Assembly: GCA_965202795.1 (NCBI GenBank)
Contig: OZ241848.1
Span: forward strand, 2,356,001-2,420,000
DNA: 64,000 bases
Direction: 5' to 3'
Origin: JACOND01 sp965202795
GTDB taxonomy: Bacteria; Bdellovibrionota; Bdellovibrionia; Bdellovibrionales; UBA1609
The number at the start of each line of letters is the position of its first letter. Positions within the stretch are counted from its first letter, which is position 1. The notes under the pieces are model-generated. The model was not told the origin of the DNA. It made no database searches and was given only the letters and a program-made list of their open reading frames with translations. Positions 1 through 9,739 of this stretch are shown piece after piece. The position numbers and the translations under genes are program-made.

Positions 1-71
1 AGGCATTCTTTTATGCTCCGCATCATTAAAGACTTGACAAAACCCCTGCCAGCCCCCATCTTAAAAAAAGC

Positions 72-101
72 GCCCCTGGAACAGGCTAGGGGGCTGTTTT
101 T
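72..101 (+). terminator. Possible intrinsic terminator or leader hairpin
   Basis: GCCCCT at about 72 can pair with AGGGGC near 89-94, and a TGTTTTT run follows. This may end a gene lying upstream of the window, or attenuate the small gene that starts just downstream. Confidence 0.4.
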
Positions 102-117
102 AACAAAGGAGGACATT

Positions 118-378
118 ATGAGGTATATAAAAATAGACGCCTTTAGGGAAAAATATAAGGAAAAAATTAAGTGGCATTATATAAATAATCATAATAAATA
201 TATGGACGCAGAAAAAACAAGAAATTTGCTTGGCATTCCAGAGGAAGATTGTCTTAACATCAATAGAATACATGCCCCTAAACTTTTTAACCTGCATGCC
301 ATGCTTCTGGAATTGGAGAGAGAAGGGGTTTTAAAGCGGCTGAAGCGCAGCGGCGAATTTATATTTATACTGAAATAG
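118..378 (+). CDS. Hypothetical protein, 86 aa
   Basis: I do not recognise this protein. The start is the ATG at 118 because AAAGGAGG lies five bases upstream; an in-frame start at 13 is less likely, as it would run through the hairpin at 72-101. The product is basic and lysine-rich at the N-terminus. The C-terminal half (LLELEREGVLKRLKRSGEF) resembles the wing of a winged-helix domain, which is only an impression. Its 3' end overlaps a possible small minus-strand ORF. The local composition is AT-rich compared with the core genes. Confidence 0.6.
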   Translation: MRYIKIDAFREKYKEKIKWHYINNHNKYMDAEKTRNLLGIPEEDCLNINRIHAPKLFNLHAMLLELEREGVLKRLKRSGEFIFILK

Positions 379-483
379 GCTGTCTGTGGGCTTTCCATAG
401 AAACAGAGGCGGGTTTGTGGCGCTGGGTCTCCGATTTTCCCGCAAAATGATTAGGCCGGCCATCATTTGCTCACAAACTGTCA
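364..483 (-). CDS. Possible small ORF, 39 aa
   Basis: An ATG at 483 is preceded by AAGGAGG about eight bases upstream and opens a 39-codon frame ending at TAA (364-366). It lies 13 bp downstream of the minus-strand gene 497-769 and could be cotranscribed with it. The sequence has no recognisable family. The good ribosome binding site is the only real support. Confidence 0.3.
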
Positions 484-496
484 TAAGTCTGCCTCC

Positions 497-769
497 TTAT
501 AAGTCTTTGAGGACTGTATTCAGGCGGTTTTTTTCATCCTCTGTTGTGTCTTCATGCGCCGCCTTTTCGGAAATAAGGCGCTTAACCTGATTTACCTCGG
601 AAGGAGTCCTCAAAATAATAGGGGAAATCCTTTTAATCTCCTCCTTGGAAAATTCCATAATATTCTTATGGTTCGGGAATACAAGAGACGCCCACCGCAC
701 CCGTGGTTCCTGGCGGAATTCCTTCAAATATTCTATAAAATATCCTTTTATTTGATCATCACTCATCAT
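497..769 (-). CDS. Hypothetical protein, 90 aa
   Basis: No family is recognised. The ATG at 769 is preceded by AAAGGAGG seven bases upstream, so the start is well supported, although a second ATG follows directly. The protein is charged and probably helical, with alternating lysine and glutamate in the second half, and has no signal peptide or membrane segment. It sits in a minus-strand accessory cluster with small genes on both sides. Confidence 0.6.
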   Translation of the reverse strand: MMSDDQIKGYFIEYLKEFRQEPRVRWASLVFPNHKNIMEFSKEEIKRISPIILRTPSEVNQVKRLISEKAAHEDTTEDEKNRLNTVLKDL

Positions 770-930
770 AATCTTGCCTCCTTTAGCTGTTTTAGCCTAC
801 GCGCCTTCAGCCTCTCTCTTATTGCCTTCAGCATTCTTAGCGCTTCTCCCAGACTTTTTGGATAATCCTTAGACACTGCCCCGCCCAAACTTTAGCCAAA
901 CACCTCAAATCTAACTGACAACAGCCATGT

Positions 931-1443
931 TCAGCGCGGGGGCCAGGAGGGTTGAGGAAAAGCAGAGATTCCTGTCCATTGCGCGAGACAGCTTTCAAGC
1001 TCTTTCCGGCGCTGGATCTCAGCGGCGCTCAGCGCTCTTTTATCTGCAAGCCAAAGCAGCTCCCGAACTCTGGCGTTTCTCTCTTGGACTTTTTTTGCCA
1101 AATACATCATAGCCAATATATCATTATAAGGAAGCTGCGGCTGGCTCCAGCAAAGCAGCGCATGGAAGGGGGCGCCCGGACCCCTGCTTGAATACAGCTT
1201 CCCCAAAGGCGGAATCTCTTTTGGGAAGCCCATCATGCTGGAAAGTCTGGCGCTTAAGAAATCGTGGTTTCCTTTTGAGGGCCAGATAAAAATAATATCC
1301 CTTTCAACACAGTAAAAATAACTGTCCTCAAGCGCGGCGTCAGCATGCATCAAAAGATTTTTTATCGGGGATGGGATATTTTGTTGATCGCCAATATAAG
1401 AGTTGAAATAATTATTTTTTAATCTCGCAAAAAAACTATTCAT
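931..1443 (-). CDS. Hypothetical protein, 170 aa
   Basis: The chosen ATG at 1443 has TGGAGG seven bases upstream. An alternative in-frame ATG at 1476, preceded by GGAAGG, would add 11 residues. The protein has aromatic-rich segments (FIWPSKGNHDFL) and a C-terminal helical stretch, and no signal peptide. No family is recognised. Immediately upstream (the 1498-1700 stretch) lies one copy of a long direct repeat. Confidence 0.55.
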   Translation of the reverse strand: MNSFFARLKNNYFNSYIGDQQNIPSPIKNLLMHADAALEDSYFYCVERDIIFIWPSKGNHDFLSARLSSMMGFPKEIPPLGKLYSSRGPGAPFHALLCWSQPQLPYNDILAMMYLAKKVQERNARVRELLWLADKRALSAAEIQRRKELESCLAQWTGISAFPQPSWPPR

Positions 1444-1497
1444 AACAGCGCCTCCATTGACAAAAATGCAGTTCATAAGACATCCTTCCTGACAATA

Positions 1498-1700
1498 TGC
1501 CTCTAAAATTAGATTATGGCTGATTTTTCAAAAAAGCAATATATTTTTTCTGTCCGCTGCCGCGGAGCGGCAAACCTTCAGGGCCTCCGCTGCCGGCCCC
1601 GGCCTCTGACCCCGCGCCCCCGCCGCCAGCCTCCAGCCCCGGCGCCGCCAGCCTCTGCTGTTCCCGCCGCCCTCAGGCCAGCCCTCAAAATCATCCCCTC
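1498..1700. repeat. Long direct repeat, copy A (about 200 bp)
   Basis: This stretch matches 2828-3034 nearly base for base over its first ~120 bp, with small differences beyond. Shared stretches include GCTGATTTTTCAAAAAAGC and TGCCGCGGAGCGGCAAACC. The two copies are in the same orientation and flank the gene at 1765-2511. Confidence 0.85.
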
Positions 1701-1764
1701 AGAACCGGAATGGCCGCCAAGCCATCCAACAAAACAAACCGCGCTTTTTTATTCACGGCAGCTG

Positions 1765-2511
1765 TCAAAAAACCCGGGGCTTAGAGCCTTCAGGATTCAG
1801 CAAAACCGCATTCTCCCCTTTGACCAAAATCATAAACATTCCCTTGTCAATTACATATTTGACAGCCTCAGCCGATGCTCTCAAACTGGCCATGCCCGCA
1901 TATACAACCAAATGGCTGAACTCAGGGCAATACTCCTTAAACTCGGCCATCACCTCTAAAAACTTGTCAGCTTTTTTTTGTTCCAAAGTGGACTTGGCCT
2001 CCACAACTACAATCTCCCGACCGTTCAAAGCAATCAAATCATACTCCCTTATGCGGCTGTTTAAGCGCCCTGTGTAATTGGGAATTGTTTTTTTAAGATC
2101 CAAGCCCGCTCTGTTAAGAGCTTCGATTAAATTCCCCTGTATCAGAGCCTCCACCAAATCCCCCCATAAATTGCCGTATTTGCCGTCCAATTTATTGATC
2201 TGCCGCCAGGTTTCCTGGATTCGCCGGTCGGCCTCCCTCTTCGATTCTTTAATCATGCGGCTGAGCTCCCGCAGATGGCGGTCTGTCTCCTCCCGGCTGG
2301 CCCGCATCCGGCGGTCTGCCTCCTCCCGGCTGGCCCGCATCCGGCGGTCTGCCTCCTCCCGGCTGGCCCGCAGCTGGCGGTCAGACGCCCGCATCCGGCG
2401 GTCTGCCTCCTTTTGGCTTAAAGACACTTCTTTTAAAATCTTCCAAATCTCATCGGGAGATGGGACATGGCTTTTCCCAGAGTTTTGCTCAGAATCTGTT
2501 ATTCTGCTCAT
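1765..2511 (-). CDS. Coiled-coil protein with C-terminal PD-(D/E)XK nuclease-like domain
   Basis: 248 aa. Residues ~35-105 form a charged heptad-like repeat region in which EADRRMRASRE recurs several times, predicting a coiled coil. Residues ~112-248 resemble the DUF3782-type nuclease fold: D158 in EYDLIA, then E171-A-K173 in VVVEAKS, the D...ExK arrangement of the PD-(D/E)XK superfamily. The ATG at 2511 has AAGGAGG seven bases upstream. The gene is bounded by ~200-bp direct repeats, suggesting it moved or duplicated as a unit. Nuclease activity is inferred from the motif alone. Confidence 0.75.
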   Translation of the reverse strand: MSRITDSEQNSGKSHVPSPDEIWKILKEVSLSQKEADRRMRASDRQLRASREEADRRMRASREEADRRMRASREETDRHLRELSRMIKESKREADRRIQETWRQINKLDGKYGNLWGDLVEALIQGNLIEALNRAGLDLKKTIPNYTGRLNSRIREYDLIALNGREIVVVEAKSTLEQKKADKFLEVMAEFKEYCPEFSHLVVYAGMASLRASAEAVKYVIDKGMFMILVKGENAVLLNPEGSKPRVF

Positions 2512-2827
2512 TTTACTGCCTCCTTATTTATGATTTTTTGCCGCTTTTCCGAGATTATACAACAATTATACAGTGATTATAGCGCAAATCCACAAGCATT
2601 TGAAAAAAAAACCTCCGCGGACAAACAGTGTTCTTTCCAGGCGCTGAGCCTGCCTGCCGTAAGCGCCCGACAGGCCAGCCCCCTAAACCAGCCCTGCAGC
2701 CGCTAATCACAGCGGCGGGGAAATCTAAGCAAGCCAGCCCAACCGCCCCTCCAGTCAAAATCCACTCTACTCTGGGCAGTTCTTTGATTCCTGGCAAAAG
2801 CGCAGATTAAGGCCTCCTTTTGGCAAC

Positions 2828-3034
2828 ATGCCTCTAAAATTATATTATGGCTGATTTTTCAAAAAAGCAATATATTTTTTCTGTCCGCTGCCGCGGAGCG
2901 GCAAACCTTCAGGGCCTCTGCTGCCGGCCCCGGCCTCTAACCCCGCGCCATCGCCCCGCAGCCTCCAGCCCCCGCGCCGCCAGCCTCCGCTTTTTCCCGC
3001 AGCCCTCAGGCCAGCCCTCAAAATCAGCCTCTCC
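2828..3034. repeat. Long direct repeat, copy B (about 200 bp)
   Basis: Second copy of the 1498-1700 repeat in the same orientation. The rest of 2512-3129 holds no convincing gene. Confidence 0.85.
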
Positions 3035-3129
3035 CCAAAATCCAAAGCCTTTTTCCTCAAAAAAACGGCTTGGACTGAGCCTCATTTATTGGACAAGAAA
3101 AGCTTGAAGTTCAGATGACAGCATTCCTT

Positions 3130-6100
3130 TCAAAAATCTTCTCCCCATTCTGATATGCCAAGAAACCACATATCACCTTCAATCTTAGCGCCATTGGCAA
3201 AATAAATTCCGCTAAAACCATGCAGCTTTCCTGACTCTCTGTTTTTATAAAGCCGTTTTTCACCGCCAATAAGCCAGGCCAAACATAAGTTGTCTTTATT
3301 TAGCCATGAAGCCAATATATCCGTCTTTGCTAAAGGGCAGGAAGGGCCTTTAGATTTAACGCCGGGGTCTTTAAAAACAGACATATTATTATCATTTATC
3401 CAATTTTCAAATTGTCCAGAAGGGCATTTTAAGTTTAATTTATCAATCAGGGTTTTTGATGGGAGATAAAAAGAAATGGTCTCATCTATAGAATAATCTG
3501 TGTTTCCAGCCTCCCAAGTATATTCTGTATAGAGGCGCAAATGTTTAATATCCAATATGGCATGATTTCCTGACAATTCATCTTTCCAGCCCTTATCATC
3601 ATATTTTTCATCACACACTGGATATTCTTTAAGAAATCTGTCTCCCATGCCCCATCCTGCTGTGATATCAGAATTGCGAAGGTCTTTGTTTTTTAATTTC
3701 TCACAAAGAACATCACGATCTTTTTTAGATACAATTATGGCGCTTGTCCTAAACCAGATCTCCAGATCATACAATCTTTCCCCTGTTTTATAAGGGGAAA
3801 TTTTTTTTTCTTTAAGTGAAAAACTATGAAGAGCTGTCCATAAGCTGCCATCTGTTGGATCTGCTGCTTGAATGCTCTTTTTAAAAGGAATATCTATATT
3901 TTTTGATTTGAGCCATTCCTTTTGTTTTTCAAGGCTCTCTTCAGGAAAATTATAGGCATAAGAAGGCTGCCACCAGCAATTTGAGGCGTTTTTCAGATTG
4001 CGGCCGGCGCCAGTTCTCCGCAAATAACAGGTTGGATCAATATCTCTTTGACGCAGCTGCCAAGGGCCTTTATACTTGCTTTCACCATCATATCCGCCAG
4101 TATAATGAACATTGTCCGCTAAATGAGCAAGCAGCTTGTGAAAAGCAATCCATTGGTATTTTTTCCCTATTCTTTCAACAGACAAACTTTCCCCTCCTGT
4201 ACGCCTTAAAGAAAGCGCCTTTTTATCAAACTCTTCAAATAATTCCCCGCTCCAGCCCATTTCATAAACCTGTTTGCATACCCATCTCTTAGCCCATTTG
4301 CGGCTGAAAGCGGCCGGGCTGCCGCCCATAAATCTATCATCAAACAGCCATCTCTTTTTCTCTCTCTGCCTCTCATTAAGGGTTTCCGCAAATCTGTTTT
4401 TTTCTTTAAATTTTTTTTGAAGCTCTGCTCCTGTTTCCGGTCGCTTTTCAGTTAAAGGAGTCGGTGAAAAATAATGAACACAGCTCATAGTGTAAATTCC
4501 AAAATCTCCAGAGAATCCCATTAGAGAATAATGCGCTGATCCAAATTTCTTGCTATCAGCCAAGGCATCTATTTCTGAATCCATCGGATTTTCAATAGGC
4601 CAGGCGCTTTTATAAGGAGGGCGAAAACTTTCTGGATCTATTTCATTAGAGAGCAATTTTTGCTTATATGCAAATTCTAAAATACACCGGGCATAGTCTC
4701 TTAATAATATATGAGGGGCGGGCTTTCCATCTTTAAACACCTGCTCATAAGTTTTTTCCGCAATTTTTTTAATCAGACTCTTATCTTCTATATTCACCGC
4801 CGCCCCATAAGCAGCAGCATACAGCCTTTCCCTTACATACAAGTCATTCACTTTTGAAAACCGATTCATCAACTCCAGCAAATGCTCTGGATATTTTGAC
4901 AAAATAATAATGGCTGCTTTTGTCGCCCTGTCTCTTAATTCCCTGTGAGATGACGCAGTAAGCCAAATTAAAACTATTGCATATAATCTTGCATGCTCAG
5001 AGCTTATATTTTCAAAATAACTGGAATAAGGCCAGTCAATTAATTTTTTTATTGTTGGGTCTTTATTATGATAAGAGAAAAAAACATGAGTGGACCAAAA
5101 CCTGTCTCTTTCAGGCATTGTTTTATCAATCAGTATTTTATGAAGAAAGTCTGCATTCCAGGGATGCTCAGGCTTTACAGATAATTTTAAAAGAACCTCT
5201 AGCATAGGGGAATGAAAATAAATTGGAGACAGCTGTGATAATAATTTAAAAGTTTTGTGAGTAAAAGAATCAGGAGAGCGCCATAAAAAAGATTTTTTCA
5301 AAGTCTCTTCCAGTAAATACTCTTTATTCTCTATTTCCACAAGATCATATAATTCCACTTTAAAATCATCCCCTATTCTGATAAATAACGCCTCTATAAT
5401 CCCATTAAAAGCTCCAAGTTGATTGCTAAAAAATATGCTGCCAAGAGCAGAGCCTTTTTTAAAATATGATTTGAGATTTTCGCTATTCAAACAGCATTCC
5501 CTGGATGCCATTTTATAAAAAAAGCATTTGATCTGGCTGATAATTTTTTTTGCTTTCTTTGGCTTCTTGCGAATTTCTTTTTCAATCAGGCTTTTAGCTA
5601 TAAAATAATCGCTAAACCTCTCATAGGCAAAACGAACAACATGCTCTTTTCTGTGTTCATGCCTGCCTTCTGAAACTTTATGAGGGACAAGCGCAATATC
5701 TTCAGATAAAAACTCTTCGTTTAAAAGCGCGTTAAATAAGTTTCCTGTATCTGAACTTGGATCCTCTTCCTGGATAATTTTTCTGGCTTTGCCTGTTTGA
5801 AGGCCATAAAGATTATTAGGAAACAATTGCAAAGCAAATGCCTGCAAAGCTTTTGAAACTACTTTTTCTCCTGGTCTGTATTTTTTGTTTCTATTGACAG
5901 TCTCTGAAACAGAATCCACATAAAAATTAAAAATTTCTTCTATGCTTTTTGAACCCTGAAAAAACTTGTTTTCTCCTTTTGCTTTAAGAAGTTTGCAATA
6001 AATTTTTAAAAATAAAGGGCTGGAAAATTCTGGATCCATTATGGGCATGTTAGGCGCAAAAACACCCTGTTTCTCAAGATATTTGTATATATCGTTTAGA

Positions 6101-7596
6101 TTAGAAAATCCTTGATGCTTCACCACCTCGGTCAATTTTGCCTCGTTTTGTTTTTTGCCAGAATTGTTGATTTGAGGAAGAAGATGCTGAAGATAGGTGG
6201 AGCGGCAGCTGAAAACCAAAGCTATATGCGGATATTTGGCCAACTCTAAAATTAGATTTTCAATATAATTTTGCCATTGTTCTTTATGCGGGCCTTCATT
6301 GATAGCGTCAATAATGATTAAAGCTCTAGTTGAGCGGGCTTCTCCCAAAGCGTCTAAAGCCCCAAGGATTTCTTGATGAGAAATATTCTTTAAGTCAAGC
6401 GAAGCAGAAATAAATTTGAGAGGATCGCCTCCCTCATAATGCTGCCCCAAAAGAAACAAGGCTGGCAGATCATTTTTTAAGCGGTTTAAAGCAATATCAC
6501 ACAGCAGATGTGATTTTCCCGCTCCAGCGTCTCCTGACAGCAGCATGGATTTTATAGAAAAAACCTTCATATCCTTGCTGAGAAAGAATTGTGATAACTC
6601 AAGCGCAGCATCACTAAATAAATTAAAATGCCAGTTAATTTTTTGCTCGGTTTTTGTTTTCGTATAATCCATCTTTGTTTTAGAGTTTTGTTTTAAATGT
6701 ATGATGATATCCTTTAATTGATTTCTGTTTTCATATAAAGAGCATGTTTTTACAGTCTGTTTCAAAAGAGCCTCCAGCTTAATAGAATGCGCTTCAACAG
6801 GATTCCCTCTTTCTTCTATTAAACCTTCTATTAAACGCTTATCTTCCTCAGAAATAATATCTCTTCTTAGATCTGCCAGGGCTTTTTTTAAATCTTTCAG
6901 CGCTTTCAGCCATTCCTCTGCAGCAGAATGAAATCTCTGACGCCAATTAGGAGTGAGGCCAATGCCGTCAAATGTCTTTGCTATGGGCAAATCAATATGA
7001 AATTCTGGAGAAAATCTCTCCCCAAGAGATTGTTTAGATTTTTCCGCAATATCTTTAAGATGCTGAATTCGCAAAACAGGAGAGTTAAACCAATATAAGG
7101 CCCGGCCGGAAAAGCGGGGATTATCCATGCTTAGCATGGATACTATTTCACTTTCTCCCCAAAACTCAAATTCAACATTCATATTTTTCGATTTTGCCAG
7201 AGCTTTCCATTCTTTTGTTTTCTTATTCCATTTATCCAATGCGCTCTCTTTATTATCCTGCTTTTGATCTGTTCTGTTTAAAGGAAGGCAAATGCAGTAT
7301 TTTTTTAATTTGGGGTGTTTGTTTAAAGCTGTTTCAAAAGAATCAGATATTTGCCTCCACTGACTGGATTTTATTGTTTGCAGAAAATATTTTGCCTGCC
7401 ATGCATGCTCTGAGCCATCTTCAAGCATCCAGCAGCATTCAACTCCAGCATCTCCAGAAGAGCCGTCTTTTCTAATAAAAGATTTGGCATTGTCTGGAGG
7501 AGACAGCCTTGCAAGTTGACAGACTAACTCTTCAAAAGCATTATGCTGGGAGCCTTTGTAAGAGCGTATGTTCGCAAAGTCTATATTTGTTTTCAT
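3130..7596 (-). CDS. Avs-like antiviral STAND NTPase with N-terminal nuclease domain
   Basis: 1488 aa. The N-terminus (~15-120) looks like a Cap4/Mrr-type PD-(D/E)XK nuclease: G-D49-A-G-V-E53, then W-Q67-A-K69 (a D...QxK arrangement). A central P-loop NTPase follows, with Walker A GDAGAGKS (K361) and Walker B ALIIIDAINEG (D430). The remaining ~900 residues are long and helical, as expected of the sensor part of STAND ATPases. Size and order match single-gene Avs (AVAST) anti-phage proteins, in which the C-terminus detects a conserved phage protein and activates the nuclease. The gene is conspicuously AT-rich compared with the rest of the window, which suggests transfer. I cannot assign an Avs type. 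Confidence is high for nuclease plus NTPase and moderate for antiviral function. Confidence 0.75.
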   Translation of the reverse strand: MKTNIDFANIRSYKGSQHNAFEELVCQLARLSPPDNAKSFIRKDGSSGDAGVECCWMLEDGSEHAWQAKYFLQTIKSSQWRQISDSFETALNKHPKLKKYCICLPLNRTDQKQDNKESALDKWNKKTKEWKALAKSKNMNVEFEFWGESEIVSMLSMDNPRFSGRALYWFNSPVLRIQHLKDIAEKSKQSLGERFSPEFHIDLPIAKTFDGIGLTPNWRQRFHSAAEEWLKALKDLKKALADLRRDIISEEDKRLIEGLIEERGNPVEAHSIKLEALLKQTVKTCSLYENRNQLKDIIIHLKQNSKTKMDYTKTKTEQKINWHFNLFSDAALELSQFFLSKDMKVFSIKSMLLSGDAGAGKSHLLCDIALNRLKNDLPALFLLGQHYEGGDPLKFISASLDLKNISHQEILGALDALGEARSTRALIIIDAINEGPHKEQWQNYIENLILELAKYPHIALVFSCRSTYLQHLLPQINNSGKKQNEAKLTEVVKHQGFSNLNDIYKYLEKQGVFAPNMPIMDPEFSSPLFLKIYCKLLKAKGENKFFQGSKSIEEIFNFYVDSVSETVNRNKKYRPGEKVVSKALQAFALQLFPNNLYGLQTGKARKIIQEEDPSSDTGNLFNALLNEEFLSEDIALVPHKVSEGRHEHRKEHVVRFAYERFSDYFIAKSLIEKEIRKKPKKAKKIISQIKCFFYKMASRECCLNSENLKSYFKKGSALGSIFFSNQLGAFNGIIEALFIRIGDDFKVELYDLVEIENKEYLLEETLKKSFLWRSPDSFTHKTFKLLSQLSPIYFHSPMLEVLLKLSVKPEHPWNADFLHKILIDKTMPERDRFWSTHVFFSYHNKDPTIKKLIDWPYSSYFENISSEHARLYAIVLIWLTASSHRELRDRATKAAIIILSKYPEHLLELMNRFSKVNDLYVRERLYAAAYGAAVNIEDKSLIKKIAEKTYEQVFKDGKPAPHILLRDYARCILEFAYKQKLLSNEIDPESFRPPYKSAWPIENPMDSEIDALADSKKFGSAHYSLMGFSGDFGIYTMSCVHYFSPTPLTEKRPETGAELQKKFKEKNRFAETLNERQREKKRWLFDDRFMGGSPAAFSRKWAKRWVCKQVYEMGWSGELFEEFDKKALSLRRTGGESLSVERIGKKYQWIAFHKLLAHLADNVHYTGGYDGESKYKGPWQLRQRDIDPTCYLRRTGAGRNLKNASNCWWQPSYAYNFPEESLEKQKEWLKSKNIDIPFKKSIQAADPTDGSLWTALHSFSLKEKKISPYKTGERLYDLEIWFRTSAIIVSKKDRDVLCEKLKNKDLRNSDITAGWGMGDRFLKEYPVCDEKYDDKGWKDELSGNHAILDIKHLRLYTEYTWEAGNTDYSIDETISFYLPSKTLIDKLNLKCPSGQFENWINDNNMSVFKDPGVKSKGPSCPLAKTDILASWLNKDNLCLAWLIGGEKRLYKNRESGKLHGFSGIYFANGAKIEGDMWFLGISEWGEDF

Positions 7597-7665
7597 ATAC
7601 TGGTCATCCTTCCGATCCCTCTAACCAATCCCACTAAAAGAGGTTGTCTGCGGCTCCCTTAAAAT

Positions 7666-7737
7666 TTAAGGGAGCCTGTTTAGAGGGCCGGCCTCGCGGC
7701 CGTTCCGTTTGAGCTTGTTGGCTGTTGTTTTTGTCAT
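7666..7737 (-). pseudogene. Truncated 5' fragment of an Rpn-family gene
   Basis: The ATG at 7737, preceded by AGGAGG, opens MTKTTANKLKRNGREAGP and stops after 23 codons. It matches the first ~18 residues of the Rpn gene at 9328 (MTKTTASKLKRNGRKAGP). The DNA upstream, to about 7890, also parallels 9330-9500. This is a duplicated leader and start without the body of the gene. The break falls in a palindromic element (GGCCTCGCGGCCGTTCC). Confidence 0.7.
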
Positions 7738-8209
7738 AAAAATCCTCCTGGGGGGCTGCCTGGCAAACCCTCTGGGGTTTTGCTCCCCTTTCCATAAAAT
7801 ATACTGCTTTTGAGAGGGAAATCAAACAAAAAAGAAAAAAAATAGCGGCGCCCCCCGCCGGGCGGCTGAGGCCGCAGCGGAGGATCAGGCGGGCCGGCCC
7901 CTGGGGAAAGCTGACTGGCTCCAGGGGAAAGCAAAGGCTCGGCGCTGAGGCAAGCTGGCAGGGCTGGAGGAAAACAGGGGGTTCAGCGCTGGGACCAGGG
8001 GGAAAGCTGGCTCAGCGGGCAGGCAGCCATGCGCCGGCCATAACAGGAACGACTGAGAGGCCGGCCATCGAAACAGATCCCAGCGCCGAACCTGCGGCCC
8101 AGCAACAAGGCTATCCCCTTAAAATATCCGTTTTTGTGGAAGACTGCCGGGAGCGGCCGCGAGGCCGGCCCAGCAAACAGGCAAGGCCGTCCAGACAAAC
8201 AGCCGCGGC
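7738..8209. repeat. Gene-free stretch of dispersed short repeats
   Basis: No gene is supported here. The left part duplicates the leader of the Rpn gene. The rest is a patchwork: GGTTCAGCGCTGGGACC at 7980, the reverse complement of GGTTCGGCGCTGGGATC at 8076-8092 (also found inside the HNH gene), and copies of the GGCCGCGAGGCCGGCC palindrome at ~8155-8200. Confidence 0.6.
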
Positions 8210-9328
8210 TTATTCAGCCTGGCCGTTCTGAGAGCTTTTGACCTCGCCGTTTTTGAACTTGATGATCTCAGCTTCAGGCAGGCCAGTCGCTTTGGAAATA
8301 GAGGAAATTTCAAACTTTTCCTTAAGCATGTTTAAAATGACCTCTCGATCCCTCGCCTGGCGCTCTTCCTGCCGGACTTCCCCACGGACTTCCTGCCGGA
8401 CTTCCCTCCGGATTTCCTCTCGGACTTCCCCACGGACTTCCCTCCAGATTTCCTCTCGGACTTCCCCCCGGGCTTCCTCTTTCATGTATTCTCTTACATT
8501 CATAAAACCTCCTTTTGAAAAAATACCCCTTCTGACTGCATCCCGCTCCAGCTTCTCCCATAACTCCTTCGTCATCCCTGGAATAGAAGACCAAAAATAA
8601 CTCCCCACATTCAGAGCCAAATCATCCCGGTCACCAGTCCAGTTGTCAAACAGCGAAATCGCCTTCCTCAGCTCCCCCTCCTCCGGCTTTAAAGACCTGG
8701 CCTCCTTCAGAGCGCTCAAAAATCCCCGGCTCTTAAAACTCCTGTCGGCAATCGCTTTCCTCGCGGCGGGAGAGCTGACATCAACCACCCTTATCCCATA
8801 GTTTAGCGCGTCTTTTTCCAAAGAGGAAGGGATTTCAGGCAAAATCCGGCCCCAAAGGCCCTCTTTAAGGGATTTTGGCCAGCGCCAAGGCTCCTCACCG
8901 TTATAAAGCAAAACAGCGATCACAAGGCAGTCCTTATCGCCCTTCTCCAGGCTCTCGCCTATAATAAGGGTTTTGTATTTGAGAATCTGATAATAAACCC
9001 AGTGGCTGAAGCGGGATTTATGCTCTAAAAGCAGAAAAATCTTGGCTTTTCTTTTGGGATTCCTTTTAAGCGGGACGGAAAAAACCACATCCGCCCTTGC
9101 GCCATGAGCGCCTGGATCATTAAAAGTGTCTTTCTCAGCCCTGAGCCGGCTCCAGTCAAAGGCATCCAGCTCTTTTTTGAAAAAAGCCATCTTAAACAGC
9201 TCAAAGGCAAAATCGGGGATGGAATAGCAGGCTTTAAAAAAAACATCGTGATGCCCGCCGGAGGGCTTGCTTGTTGGGCCGGCCTTGCGGCCGTTCCGTT
9301 TGAGCTTGCTGGCTGTTGTTTTTGTCAT
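8210..9328 (-). CDS. Rpn family recombination-promoting nuclease/putative transposase
   Basis: 372 aa. The N-terminal half is typical of the Rpn (PD-(D/E)XK transposase-like) family: GHHDVFFKACYS, then a D in ARADVVF and an LLLEHKSR motif whose E and K fit the nuclease active site, followed by VIAVLLYNGEEPW. The C-terminus has repeated EVR(E/G)E units and ends in a helix-turn-helix-like tail, REVILNMLKEKFEISSISK, shared with the gene at 41173-42477. The start is the ATG at 9328, which has AGGAGG upstream; the longer frame lacks a ribosome site. Residues ~10-17 (KRNGRKAG) are encoded by a copy of the palindromic repeat. Confidence 0.85.
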   Translation of the reverse strand: MTKTTASKLKRNGRKAGPTSKPSGGHHDVFFKACYSIPDFAFELFKMAFFKKELDAFDWSRLRAEKDTFNDPGAHGARADVVFSVPLKRNPKRKAKIFLLLEHKSRFSHWVYYQILKYKTLIIGESLEKGDKDCLVIAVLLYNGEEPWRWPKSLKEGLWGRILPEIPSSLEKDALNYGIRVVDVSSPAARKAIADRSFKSRGFLSALKEARSLKPEEGELRKAISLFDNWTGDRDDLALNVGSYFWSSIPGMTKELWEKLERDAVRRGIFSKGGFMNVREYMKEEARGEVREEIWREVRGEVREEIRREVRQEVRGEVRQEERQARDREVILNMLKEKFEISSISKATGLPEAEIIKFKNGEVKSSQNGQAE

Positions 9329-9739
9329 AAAAACCCTCCTGGGGCTGTGGCCTGGCAAACCCTCTGGGTTTTTTTGCCCCCCTGCTTATTAAAGATATCG
9401 CTTTTGAGCGGGGAGTCAACTAAAAAAGCGCAAAAAAAACGAAAAAAAAAGAGCGGCCCTCCCCCCGCCGGGCGGCTGAGGCCGCAGCGGAGGATCTAAG
9501 GGGACCGGCCCCTGGGGCAAGCTGGCTGGCCTCTGGAGAAAGCTGGCTGGCGACGAGGGAAACAGCGGCTCAGCGCTAGGGCAAGCTGGCTGGCGCCGGA
9601 GGAAAGCAGGAGGCCGGTCCTGGAACAGGCCGCTGCCTCTGGACAAAACCAGCGGTTCAGCGCTGGGACCAGTTTGCTGTGTTTGCAAAATTTGCCCCGA
9701 AAATCAGCGGCGAAGCCGCGCTCAAAAAAGCAGCTGTTT
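9329..9739. repeat. Gene-free stretch with short dispersed repeats
   Basis: No gene seen. It holds the leader of the Rpn gene (duplicated at 7738-7890) and repeated phrases such as CAAGCTGGCTGGC and GGTTCAGCGCTGGGACC (9655), the latter also at 7980. Confidence 0.5.
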
